Below, piece by piece: positions 36,724 to 45,264 of a DNA stretch of 64,000 nucleotides; positions within the stretch are counted from its first letter, which is position 1, and each line of letters opens with the position of its first letter. The position numbers and the translations under genes were made by a program. The stretch is from the NCBI GenBank assembly GCA_944325515.1, contig CALVAO010000002.1:1-64000 (forward strand), read 5' to 3'. This DNA comes from Candidatus Gastranaerophilales bacterium (GTDB lineage Bacteria; Cyanobacteriota; Vampirovibrionia; Gastranaerophilales; Gastranaerophilaceae). Under the pieces are notes generated by a model. It was given only the letters and a program-made list of their open reading frames with translations. It searched no databases and was not told the origin of the DNA.

Positions 36724-37767
36724 ATGAAAGTAAATAATACAAATTTCGGAATTCAACCCCCCGGATTTAAGGCAAAATTACATCTTAACAATAAATCGCT
36801 TTTGAAAAATACACATATTCATAATCAATTAACCCCGCTTGACACAATGTTTAAGGAAAATTTTTTAGTCAAAGGGCTAAATAATCTTGCAATTTTTATC
36901 AAATCCAATATTTTGTGTAAATTTTTTGATAAACCTAAAACACGTTTTGAACAAGAGCTTGTCAAAATGCAGAACAAAGCAATATTTTTCAGTAGAATAC
37001 TTGCTGATAGAATTTTGCTTCTGAGCCACTATTCCAAAATAGATAAGATAAACAAAATTATCGATGAGATTAAACCCGATTCCGGAGAATACATAGAAGA
37101 AATAGCAAAAATAGGCGGTTCTGTAAAAAATAAATATATAATAGCTAATACAGAAGAAAAAACTCTCGAAGATATTGCAAAATCCAATGAAGCAGTAATA
37201 TTTGCGATGAATCATCCGGATTATAATAAAGATAAATTTATCTACGTAATAATAAATTCTCTGCTGAGCCAGTTCTATACAGTTAACAAGCTTCAAGCAA
37301 CATGCCCGCGCCCTAAAATTCTTGTCAGCAGAAATATGTTAAAAATTGTGGATAAAAAAATCGGTGAAATATATAAACATCTTGGCTTAATAGCCATTGA
37401 TGCTTCCCTAAAGCATAAGGATAAACATTTTAATGCAATGGTTATAAAAAATCTCTTAAAAGAATTTGTACAGAATAAATCAAACATATTTATATTTCCA
37501 GAGGGTAATAATTCAAGTTACAAAGACCAGCCTCTTGCGAATAAAATTCAACCGGGAATTGCTTCTTTCATAAAAACAGCATCAAGATTCAAAGAAAAAG
37601 TCAAAATTGTTCCGATTGGAATTGATTACAAAAAGGGCAGGCACAATCTCGGACATATTCACATAGGCAGTCCCGTGGAATTTGACCGGACACACAAAAC
37701 CGCCGATATATTGCAGACCATAAAAGAGCTGCTGACCTCTGAAATGAAACAGGCTAAAAAGAGTTAA
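36724..37767 (+). CDS. PlsC-like (1-acylglycerol-3-phosphate acyltransferase family) protein
   Basis: A 347-residue protein with an LPLAT domain in residues 150-335. FAMNHPDYNKD corresponds to the NHx4D motif (spacing to the last Asp is one longer than usual), and FIFPEGNNS corresponds to FPEG(T/R)R. Residues 1-60 are an extra N-terminal part, MKVNNTNFGIQPPGFKAKLH, whose NTN...PxFK resembles the leader at 18311. No signal peptide and no clear membrane helix. The acceptor lipid is unknown. Its stop abuts that of the convergent TolC-type gene. Confidence 0.72.
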   Translation: MKVNNTNFGIQPPGFKAKLHLNNKSLLKNTHIHNQLTPLDTMFKENFLVKGLNNLAIFIKSNILCKFFDKPKTRFEQELVKMQNKAIFFSRILADRILLLSHYSKIDKINKIIDEIKPDSGEYIEEIAKIGGSVKNKYIIANTEEKTLEDIAKSNEAVIFAMNHPDYNKDKFIYVIINSLLSQFYTVNKLQATCPRPKILVSRNMLKIVDKKIGEIYKHLGLIAIDASLKHKDKHFNAMVIKNLLKEFVQNKSNIFIFPEGNNSSYKDQPLANKIQPGIASFIKTASRFKEKVKIVPIGIDYKKGRHNLGHIHIGSPVEFDRTHKTADILQTIKELLTSEMKQAKKS

Positions 37768-39261
37768 TTATAAATCCGTTTTTCTTTTACTCTTCGTTGT
37801 TTTATGAACTTCATGCTCATCACAGCCCAGAACTCTGTTAAGATGTTCTACAAGTTCTTGAGAATGATAATGTACAGCGTGTTGAGATTTATGGTGAATA
37901 TCGACAAGATGATAGTGCATTGCCATCTCAACTTCAATGAGTGCCATATTGTAGTTATAAAGACTTTCTATATAGTTATGCAACGCTTTAATATAATCTT
38001 TTCTTGCATCCTGCAGGGCTATATAATTTAAGTTTCCTTTTATGTATAAATCTTCTACAATCTGTAGATTGTTAAATGCCTGCCCGACTTCTATTTTTGC
38101 TGCCGGCACCTGTTTTCCAGCTCTGTCATAATCATTAAAAGCCCTTTTTAATTCATAGTATAAATCCTTTTTAAAAAGCATAATTTCGTTATCGGCAATA
38201 TTTACCTGCGCATCCGCTCCTTTTATACTGTGCCTTAGTTCCATGAGGTTAACACTGGAATTTAAATTTACACCGACTTGAAAACTATTGTTATCATTAT
38301 AGACATTTGTATTGTTGTATCCGTATCCGGCGTTTACCGTTAAATCCGGAAAATACATCCGTTTTATATAAAGCAGTGACTGCTCCATTGCCTGTTTTGT
38401 GGATACAAGCACACTTAAATCAGGACTGTTTTCATACGCTATTTCAACGGCTTTGTTGCGTGTAAAAGGAAAAACTTCCGGTTGGAATCTTTTAGAATTT
38501 ATCTCTTTAGGATTTTTGGCATACTCTCTGTCATATTCAAATGTTCCGGTTATTTTTACGGAATAGTCCGGTTGAGAATCTAAATACATTGAATTTGTGA
38601 GATTTACTCTTTCATTATTAACATTATTTTGGGCTTCAATTAGTTTGACTTCCGCATCACTTAAATTCAGTTCCGCAGTAGTTAAATCGCATTTATCTTT
38701 AGTCTTTGCGAGATTTAAAAAATGTTTGTTAATTGAAAGATTATATTCTGCAACATCTCTTAGTGCTTCTGAACGTAAAAGATTATAATATTTGTGTTTT
38801 ATATCAAAAACCGTTGCACATAAACTATCAATAAATTCATATTCTGCACCGATTTTATAAAATTCTTCCATTTTTATATAAGCGGTGGTTTTACCAAAAT
38901 TCCAAATCATCTTGTTTATGGATATACCGACTGAAGGCAGTTCTCTGTAGTGAGAGTTATAATAAATATTATTGGAATTATTTTCATTATAAAATCCTAC
39001 CCCTGCATTTATAATGGGAAAATACTGAGATTTTGCAATTCCGACATTGCTTTTTGCAATATCAAGATTGTATTTTTTTCGCTTAATTTTCGGACTGTTT
39101 TTAAACGCTGCTGCAACACAGTCCATGACGGATAGAACAGAGCCGTCTTTTATCTCAACCGGCTTAAAAAGTTCATCATCGTTGTCATCATAAGCATATA
39201 CATTCAAAAACCCGCCCAGCAAAATAAACAGAATGAGCAGACAAAATCTCTTTCTAACCAT
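37768..39261 (-). CDS. TolC-family outer membrane efflux protein with His-rich tail
   Basis: A 497-residue outer-membrane channel subunit with a signal peptide (1-23, NVYA). Two OEP repeats (about 30-235 and 245-450) have the long periplasmic helices and the NAGVGFYNE and NAGYGYNN beta strands. The last 50 residues, beyond the family domain, contain eleven His in the segment MHYHLVDIHHKSQHAVHYHS and onward to HEVHK. This is unusual and suggests metal binding. The next gene upstream is a MATE exporter; no RND or ABC partner is adjacent. Leaderless-type promoter. Confidence 0.87.
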   Translation of the reverse strand: MVRKRFCLLILFILLGGFLNVYAYDDNDDELFKPVEIKDGSVLSVMDCVAAAFKNSPKIKRKKYNLDIAKSNVGIAKSQYFPIINAGVGFYNENNSNNIYYNSHYRELPSVGISINKMIWNFGKTTAYIKMEEFYKIGAEYEFIDSLCATVFDIKHKYYNLLRSEALRDVAEYNLSINKHFLNLAKTKDKCDLTTAELNLSDAEVKLIEAQNNVNNERVNLTNSMYLDSQPDYSVKITGTFEYDREYAKNPKEINSKRFQPEVFPFTRNKAVEIAYENSPDLSVLVSTKQAMEQSLLYIKRMYFPDLTVNAGYGYNNTNVYNDNNSFQVGVNLNSSVNLMELRHSIKGADAQVNIADNEIMLFKKDLYYELKRAFNDYDRAGKQVPAAKIEVGQAFNNLQIVEDLYIKGNLNYIALQDARKDYIKALHNYIESLYNYNMALIEVEMAMHYHLVDIHHKSQHAVHYHSQELVEHLNRVLGCDEHEVHKTTKSKRKTDL

Positions 39262-39268
39262 ACTTTTT

Positions 39269-39277
39269 ATTATACCA
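39269..39277 (-). promoter_or_regulatory. Extended -10 TGGTATAAT, leaderless type
   Basis: A perfect extended -10 on the minus strand ends 7 nt before the ATG at 39261, without a Shine-Dalgarno. Confidence 0.65.
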
Positions 39278-39283
39278 TTTTTG

Positions 39284-40663
39284 TCAAGTCCGGCTTCTTT
39301 TTTGTTTTAATTTCATCTGGGTTTTGAATATAAACCTCTTAATGGTAGTATAATACCCTGCTGCCAGAACCGTTGAAGCAGCAACCCATGCAATCGGACC
39401 TGCAAAAAATACTCCAAAATAGCTTATCCTTACTGCCAGAAATACTGCCGCAAAAGAACGCATAACAAGTTCTCCGACAGCTGCCAGCATAGGAATTACC
39501 GCACGACCCAGACCCTGCAGCGCATTTCTGTAAATAAAAATTTGCGCAAGAAAGAAATAAAACAACGAACTTATAAACAAATAATCATGTGCAATTTTTA
39601 CCACATGTTCATTTCCGCTGCCTACAAAAATTCTCACAAAATGCCCGCCCCAGAAATGCATTATAACAGCCATAAAAATACTTAAACCTACATTGATAAG
39701 AGAAGCTCTTTTAACACCGTATCTTATTCTGGAAAAATGTCCGGCGCCAAAATTCTGTGCAACATATGACGCAAGCGCGACCCCAAACGAAATCATTGGA
39801 AGTGTTGCAATTTGTTCTATTCTGAGAGCTGCTGTAAAAGCGGCAATAACATCAGCTCCGAATGTATTACATACGCTCTGTATTATCAAAATACTCATCC
39901 CCAGAATTGCAAACTGAACTGCCATTGGGATTCCGACTTTCAAATGCTCCATTGCAAACTTGTAATCCTCTTTCCAGTCAAAAACCCAGTCACATTTTTT
40001 GAGATGCAGTATCGGGAAATGTTTTTTAACATACCAGATACAAAGTATTCCGGAAACAGCCTGTGAAAGAACCAGAGCAACGGCAGAACCAGGGACTCCC
40101 CAGTGAAATTCAAGTATAAAAAGCAATGCCAGCAGAATATTTAGTATTGATGCTATAATCAAACAATACAGCGGTGTTAAACTATCACCAAGTGCTCTTA
40201 TAATACTTGCAAGAAGGTTATAAAAATTCGCAACAAATAAGCCGAGTACAACAATTTCAATATACCAGAACGCATCTTTATAAATTTCCTGCGGCACATT
40301 CATGAGAAACAAAAGCTGTTTCATAAATACTGCGCAGAAAACGGTAAACACAGCGGTAATCGCAAAGCTCAAAATTGTAGACATCGTGACAGAACGCCTT
40401 ACTCCGTCATAATCTTTAGCCCCGAATCTTTGACCTGTTATAACTGCAAAGCCGCCGGTAAAACCAACAACAATAAACATGATTAGGAAAAATAAAGGTG
40501 AAACCGCACCTACAGCGGCAAGCGCCTTCATCCCGAGAGTACGCCCTACAATGATTATATCTGCTATATTATAAAATTGTTGAAAAATATTTCCAATAAG
40601 AAGCGGCACTGAAAACAAAAGCATTAATTTAACAGGCGCTCCCTTAGTAAGATCATTTATCAT
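39284..40663 (-). CDS. MATE family efflux transporter
   Basis: A 459-residue multidrug/Na+ or H+ antiporter of the MATE (DinF/NorM-like) family with twelve predicted helices in two halves. LFSVPLLIGNIFQQFYNIADIIIVGRTLG at the start and the AAFTAALRIEQIATLPMISFGVALASYVAQNFGA block in the middle are typical. GAGG Shine-Dalgarno. It is followed after 22 bp by the TolC-type gene, but that gene appears to have its own promoter in the spacer. Confidence 0.93.
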   Translation of the reverse strand: MINDLTKGAPVKLMLLFSVPLLIGNIFQQFYNIADIIIVGRTLGMKALAAVGAVSPLFFLIMFIVVGFTGGFAVITGQRFGAKDYDGVRRSVTMSTILSFAITAVFTVFCAVFMKQLLFLMNVPQEIYKDAFWYIEIVVLGLFVANFYNLLASIIRALGDSLTPLYCLIIASILNILLALLFILEFHWGVPGSAVALVLSQAVSGILCIWYVKKHFPILHLKKCDWVFDWKEDYKFAMEHLKVGIPMAVQFAILGMSILIIQSVCNTFGADVIAAFTAALRIEQIATLPMISFGVALASYVAQNFGAGHFSRIRYGVKRASLINVGLSIFMAVIMHFWGGHFVRIFVGSGNEHVVKIAHDYLFISSLFYFFLAQIFIYRNALQGLGRAVIPMLAAVGELVMRSFAAVFLAVRISYFGVFFAGPIAWVAASTVLAAGYYTTIKRFIFKTQMKLKQKRSRT

Positions 40664-40740
40664 TTCGTCTAGCCTCGTTAATTTTTATTATAAATGAAAC
40701 ATTTTTAATTTATAATAAAAAAATTATTACCGGACAGTTG

Positions 40741-40749
40741 TGTTATAAT
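40741..40749 (+). promoter_or_regulatory. Extended -10 TGTTATAAT, leaderless type
   Basis: A perfect TGTTATAAT ends 6 nt before the ATG at 40756; there is no Shine-Dalgarno. Confidence 0.65.
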
Positions 40750-40755
40750 AGCTAT

Positions 40756-41307
40756 ATGGAATTTATAGAAATATCAGAGCTTGAAGGCATATACAAAGAT
40801 ATGCAGACCCAATTCCCGCCGGAGGAATTAAAATCTTACGAACATTTGAAAAAGATTACCGGTAGAAATTATAAAATATATCAAACAATTGAAGGAGTGC
40901 CTGTTGGATATGTAATTCTTTTTGAAACAGAAAATTTTATTTTTATCGACTATATTGCAGTGTATAAAGAGTTTCATTCTAAAGGTTTCGGCGGAAAAAT
41001 TCTGGAAAATCTTAAACAAACTTTTCATAAACGCGGCTGTTTTCTTGAAGTCGAAAAACCGGACAAAAACAAGCCAGATACTTTAAGGCGGATTAAATTT
41101 TATGAAAAACACGGTGCGGAATTAGTAAATCAAAATTACATCTATCCCAACAGAGAAGGCGGACTGCCTATGTATCTTTACTACATCCCTTATAAAGAAA
41201 AACCACCTTCAATCTCCGAACAAAAAGAGTTTTTAACCTCACTTTTCAAGACGGTACATTTTGACATTGAAAACAATTTGCAAATTCTTGATAAAATTTT
41301 TTGTTAG
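40756..41307 (+). CDS. GNAT family acetyltransferase
   Basis: A 183-residue acetyl-CoA-dependent N-acetyltransferase. The acetyl-CoA loop is VYKEFHSKGFGGKILENL (Q/RxxGxG-type), preceded by FIFIDYIAV and followed by RRIKFYEKHGAELV. Substrate unknown. The last 30 residues form an extra helical tail. The ATG at 40756 is chosen because the -10 box sits immediately upstream; an in-frame ATG 18 nt earlier would lie inside the promoter. Confidence 0.85.
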   Translation: MEFIEISELEGIYKDMQTQFPPEELKSYEHLKKITGRNYKIYQTIEGVPVGYVILFETENFIFIDYIAVYKEFHSKGFGGKILENLKQTFHKRGCFLEVEKPDKNKPDTLRRIKFYEKHGAELVNQNYIYPNREGGLPMYLYYIPYKEKPPSISEQKEFLTSLFKTVHFDIENNLQILDKIFC

Positions 41308-41389
41308 AGCATTATTATTTATAAATAAAATCTGGATTCTGCCGGAGTGACTAATTTATAAAATTTATAATTTTAAAAATAATCAAGTT

Positions 41390-42268
41390 ATGAATAAAGT
41401 TCTGATTATTTTTTTTGCTGTTTTAATATCAATTGCAGGGATTTGGTACGGTGTATACAGACTTACAAATCTGCATGTAACCGCGGTTTTCGATGAATTA
41501 GAACCATTTCCTCATAATATTAATGTTTATTATAAAGGCTTCCGGCTCGGACGTTCTACTAAAGTTTATCCCTCAAAAGATTTTACACAGACATATGTTG
41601 ATATGAACTTGCATATGGATGATTTTTCTCTGCCAGACAATATAACCGCAAAGGTTAAAACAAAGAACAAACGCGATTATATTGAACTTATTTATCCTGA
41701 TATGCCGTCAGTTACTTATCTGAAAAATCACGACAAAATTAAAGGAGAAAAGGGAATAAATTTTGCATCATTCATTCAAGATCAAGCAGATTCCGGTGGG
41801 TTAGATAATTTGACAGGAAACTTGAGTGAAACAGTAGACGCAGCCGGAGAAACTATGAATGCCCTTACAGATTTGTTTCATACAGCAAACGATATACTTG
41901 TAGATTTAAGACCATCACTAAAAGAATCCGGAGAAAATCTTGCAATTACAACAAGAAATTTAACCGTTGCTTCAGACAATATTGCTAATGTTTCAATCGG
42001 TTTAAACCGTTCTGCTAAACCTAAAATTCTTGATAATACATTCTCAAATATTGAATTGATTACAAAAAACCTTGAACTTACAACTTCTAACACCGCTCTT
42101 TTAACAAAACGCGCCGATAGTGAAACCGTCGCACTGCTAAATTGCCTCATTAAAAATGCCAACAATGTTATCTTAAATATTAATGATATAATAAAAGGAT
42201 TCAAAGCCACTCTCTCAAAACGTTTTGCCGGCATGAGACTGATATTCGGCAAGCCGCTTGAAAAATAG
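41390..42268 (+). CDS. MCE/MlaD domain lipid-transport protein
   Basis: A 292-residue protein with one N-terminal transmembrane anchor (residues 4-24), an MCE domain at residues 30-115 (HVTAVFDELEPFPHNINVYYKGFRLGR) and a long helical region to the C-terminus. MCE proteins form hexameric rings that carry lipids between the inner and outer membranes. The cyanobacterial homologues act with an MlaE permease and MlaF ATPase, which are not nearby. AATAAT ends 6 nt before the ATG, a weak leaderless-type promoter. Confidence 0.87.
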   Translation: MNKVLIIFFAVLISIAGIWYGVYRLTNLHVTAVFDELEPFPHNINVYYKGFRLGRSTKVYPSKDFTQTYVDMNLHMDDFSLPDNITAKVKTKNKRDYIELIYPDMPSVTYLKNHDKIKGEKGINFASFIQDQADSGGLDNLTGNLSETVDAAGETMNALTDLFHTANDILVDLRPSLKESGENLAITTRNLTVASDNIANVSIGLNRSAKPKILDNTFSNIELITKNLELTTSNTALLTKRADSETVALLNCLIKNANNVILNINDIIKGFKATLSKRFAGMRLIFGKPLEK

Positions 42269-42396
42269 CTTATAACAAATTTCCATTTACCAAAATCAAC
42301 TTTTTTAATACTGTTGAATACATCAAGCCGGAATTTATTATTGAAGTTTATCACGAGGCAATAATTTATGTTATACTTAACGAAAAAGGTTTTAAT

Positions 42397-43743
42397 ATGG
42401 ATAAAAAAAGTCCAATAAGCTATTTTAGAAATAATTATTTTGATTTTGTTACAAAATCTCCGGAGAGAATCTTATCGGTTACATTTTTTTTGCTTTGTAT
42501 TTTGGGTGGTTTGATTTTATTTTTACCGGCAGCAGGTAAGTTATCTTTTATAGATTCTCTTTTTACAGCTGTAAGTGCAGTTTGTGTAACAGGGCTGTCT
42601 GTTATTGATATAAGTAAGGATTTAACCGGCTGGGGACAGTTTATGCTATTAGTCTTAATTCAAACCGGCGGACTGGGGATTATGAGTATAAGTTCCATTA
42701 TTTTTATAATGCTCGGGAAAAGAATGTCCTTGAGATATGAAAAAAATGCAAGGAGAATTTTTGACGCAGAAAGCAGGGAAGAGGTTAAAGAAGCTTTATT
42801 TTTAATATTTAAGTACACTTTTTTGCTCGAATTAATCGGTGCATTGGTTCTAACTGCAGGTTTTACGATTTCTGAAGGAAATCTTATATCCGGATTAAAA
42901 AATGGGATTTTTACTGCAATTTCCGCTTTTTGTAACGCGGGATTTGTATTAAATAGCTATAATCTGGTTGCATATAATCATAACCCGATTATTTTATATA
43001 CGGTATCTTTTTTAATTATTTTAGGCGGAATTTCTCCTGCTATATGTATAACATTAAATCGTATTTTAAAAAAACAAAAACTTCCTCCGCTTGCTTTAAT
43101 AGTATTTTACGCAACAATAGGACTCTTGTTTGTCGGAGCTGCAGTATTTTTTATTGCAGAATATAATGGTGTACTTGAAGGAATGTCTTGGCTGGATAAA
43201 ATTAACAACTCCTGGTTTCAATCTGCAACTCTTAGGACTGCAGGATTTAATTCAGTAAATCTTTCGAGTATAAGCGGAATAACATATATTATGTTTATTC
43301 TTTTTATGATAATCGGAGGCTCTCCGGGCGGAACAGCAGGAGGTATTAAAACAGCTGCTTTCGGAGTAATTCTTATTACATGTTATAATACTCTGCTGGG
43401 TAAGAGTAACATTATAAGAAACAGGACTATTCGTCCGGAAACAGTTCAGAAAGCTGTAACGCTGACACTAATTTATATTGGAATATTTTTTGTATCAAGC
43501 TGTATGCTTATTTCAACACAACAAATACCGGATAGCTCACTTGTGTTTGAATCTGCATCAGCTCTTGGTACTGTAGGTTTAACAATCGGCGCAACTCCTT
43601 ATTTAGATGAAGTTGGTAAGATGATAATAATTATAACCATGTTTATAGGGCGTGTAGCTCCGGCAACTATTATTTATTATATGGATTCAAAATGTGTAGA
43701 AACTAGAGTGAGTTATCCGGATGCAAAAATATCTTTAACATAG
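42397..43743 (+). CDS. ktrB: Ktr-type potassium uptake transmembrane subunit
   Basis: A 448-residue TrkH/KtrB-family channel. Filter regions are visible as TAVSAVCVTGLSV, AISAFCNAGFV, SATLRTAGFNSV and SASALGTVGLT. The shorter N-terminus and separate single-RCK partner indicate the Na+-coupled Ktr type rather than Trk. AAAGG Shine-Dalgarno. First gene of an operon with ktrA and a HAMP protein. The genome thus has two K+ systems in this window. Confidence 0.93.
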   Translation: MDKKSPISYFRNNYFDFVTKSPERILSVTFFLLCILGGLILFLPAAGKLSFIDSLFTAVSAVCVTGLSVIDISKDLTGWGQFMLLVLIQTGGLGIMSISSIIFIMLGKRMSLRYEKNARRIFDAESREEVKEALFLIFKYTFLLELIGALVLTAGFTISEGNLISGLKNGIFTAISAFCNAGFVLNSYNLVAYNHNPIILYTVSFLIILGGISPAICITLNRILKKQKLPPLALIVFYATIGLLFVGAAVFFIAEYNGVLEGMSWLDKINNSWFQSATLRTAGFNSVNLSSISGITYIMFILFMIIGGSPGGTAGGIKTAAFGVILITCYNTLLGKSNIIRNRTIRPETVQKAVTLTLIYIGIFFVSSCMLISTQQIPDSSLVFESASALGTVGLTIGATPYLDEVGKMIIIITMFIGRVAPATIIYYMDSKCVETRVSYPDAKISLT

Positions 43744-43752
43744 GAGATTAAA

Positions 43753-44400
43753 ATGAGTATACAAGTATTAATTATAGGTTTAGGACAATTTGGTATGTCG
43801 CTTGCACGTACATTGGCAGACAGAGGTATAGAAGTTATAGGAGCAGATATTGATAAAGATATTGTGGATGAGGCTTCTGCTTTTATAGAAGATGTAATGT
43901 GCCTTGATGCGACAGACGAGATTTCACTTGCAAAACTTTGTCCAAAAGATAGAGATATTGTTGTATGTGCAATAGGTTCAAGGGAAGCATCAATTCTTAC
44001 AACAGCATTATTAAAACAAATGGGATGTGAAAATGTTATATCAAGAGCTACGGAAAAAATTCATGAAAGGATATTAAAAGCTGTTGGAGCAAAAAGTGTG
44101 ATTAATCCTGATGAAGAGTACGGGAAAAAATATGCGTACAAAATTATGTTTAATAATGCAATTTCAGATGTTTCGTCTGATGATATTCAACTTTTAGAAG
44201 TAAGTGTTCAGCCTTTCATGATAGGGAAAAATCTAATAGAACTTGCGCTGCCTAACAGATATGGAATTATTGTTGCAGCAGTAAGAAAAGGAGATAAGCT
44301 TACACGCCCGTTTCCTACAGAAAAACTGACCGAAGATAATAAGTTGCTGCTAGTGTGTACTGATGAAGCAATAGAAAAAATGCTTAAGGAGAATATGTAA
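43753..44400 (+). CDS. ktrA: Ktr potassium uptake gating subunit (single RCK)
   Basis: A 215-residue cytosolic ring subunit: Rossmann motif GLGQFGMSLARTLADRG with IGADID at the second strand (residues 3-30), then an RCK-C domain (residues 135-213). It binds nucleotides and gates KtrB. The stop overlaps the following gene's start by one base (TAATG), indicating coupling. Confidence 0.93.
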   Translation: MSIQVLIIGLGQFGMSLARTLADRGIEVIGADIDKDIVDEASAFIEDVMCLDATDEISLAKLCPKDRDIVVCAIGSREASILTTALLKQMGCENVISRATEKIHERILKAVGAKSVINPDEEYGKKYAYKIMFNNAISDVSSDDIQLLEVSVQPFMIGKNLIELALPNRYGIIVAAVRKGDKLTRPFPTEKLTEDNKLLLVCTDEAIEKMLKENM

Positions 44401-45032
44401 TGAATTTTTCAAAATCTATCTGTTTTTCGTTCATATTATTATTAATTTTTTCCAGTGTAATAGCGATTGCAGGCATAAGAGGTTTTTTAAGATTAGCTCC
44501 TTCTATTGAATATATAAACAAACATAATACAAGGTCCTTATATTACGCAGAGCAAATGCTTTCTTATATATCTGTGAATAAAGATTTCAAACAATTCGAA
44601 AATGCTTTAAATAAAGCTAAGCAGAATGTTACTGAAGCCGGAGAGGCATCTGCCGTAAAAAATATTGATAATAGTTATAAAGCTGCGTTTAACGGAAACT
44701 TTAAGGCTGAAGAAGAAGTTATTGATAACATAATTGAATTATCAAGAATTAACCGTGTTGCTATGAAACAGGCAGGTATGGATGTTAAACAGTTAAGCTC
44801 TGTCGGGATATGGGTAATAGTATTTTTAACATTAATAATCTGGATTCTCGGGCTTGCAATACTTAACAGAATAAATCGTACGGTTATTTTACCTCTGGCA
44901 GAATTAAAAGATGTCGTAGAGTCTTATAGAAAAGGAAATCGCATACGCCGCTGTCCAAAACTTGCGCCATCCTCCGATTTTCAGCAAATATATGACGGAA
45001 TAAATCTGCTGCTTGATAATTCAAATAGATAA
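44400..45032 (+). CDS. Two-helix membrane sensor ending in a HAMP domain
   Basis: A 210-residue protein. TM1 lies at about residues 7-27, a helical extracytoplasmic region (28-138) resembles four-helix-bundle sensors, TM2 at 139-160 is followed by a HAMP domain (160-210, ILPLAELKDVVESYRKG). The protein ends there, with no kinase, cyclase or chemoreceptor domain. It may be a truncated sensor or a stand-alone HAMP protein acting on the K+ system it is cotranslated with. Downstream DNA has no matching kinase frame. Confidence 0.7.
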   Translation: MNFSKSICFSFILLLIFSSVIAIAGIRGFLRLAPSIEYINKHNTRSLYYAEQMLSYISVNKDFKQFENALNKAKQNVTEAGEASAVKNIDNSYKAAFNGNFKAEEEVIDNIIELSRINRVAMKQAGMDVKQLSSVGIWVIVFLTLIIWILGLAILNRINRTVILPLAELKDVVESYRKGNRIRRCPKLAPSSDFQQIYDGINLLLDNSNR

Positions 45033-45040
45033 TATAAAGC

Positions 45041-45136
45041 TATGAAAAATTCAGAGAACTTGCAGAAAAACAGAATCGTTCTGCTTCTAATTTAGGTTCT
45101 CTAGTTATTAGAGATTATATAAAACAAAATTCATAA
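45041..45136 (+). pseudogene. Remnant of a ribbon-helix-helix (CopG/Arc-type) protein
   Basis: The frame from 45041 encodes YEKFRELAEKQNRSASNLGS followed by LVIRDYIKQNS and a stop. This is the C-terminal part of a ribbon-helix-helix DNA-binding domain, with a stop just upstream and no start codon, so it reads as a decayed antitoxin-type gene. Confidence 0.5.
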
Positions 45137-45228
45137 TTTAATAATAAAAATCAGCATATAAGAAAAAAGGACAGATAATGTCCTTAAAAATGGTAAGTAT
45201 ATTAAAATTGTAGACTAATTTATTTTGG

Positions 45229-45258
45229 CTTGCACTCTTCATCCGTGAGGAGTGCAAG
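45229..45258. terminator. Hairpin at the end of the flagellar operon
   Basis: CTTGCACTC (45229-45237) pairs perfectly with GAGTGCAAG (45250-45258) over a 12-nt loop, directly beyond the flgL stop. The T-tract is weak on both sides. Confidence 0.68.
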
Positions 45259-45264
45259 TATTTA

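Noticed and set aside
45229-45258. CIRCE heat-shock operator (CTTGCACTC...GAGTGCAAG)
   Set aside because: CIRCE is TTAGCACTC-N9-GAGTGCTAA; here the spacing is 12 and the site lies after flgL, not before a chaperone gene. It acts better as a terminator.
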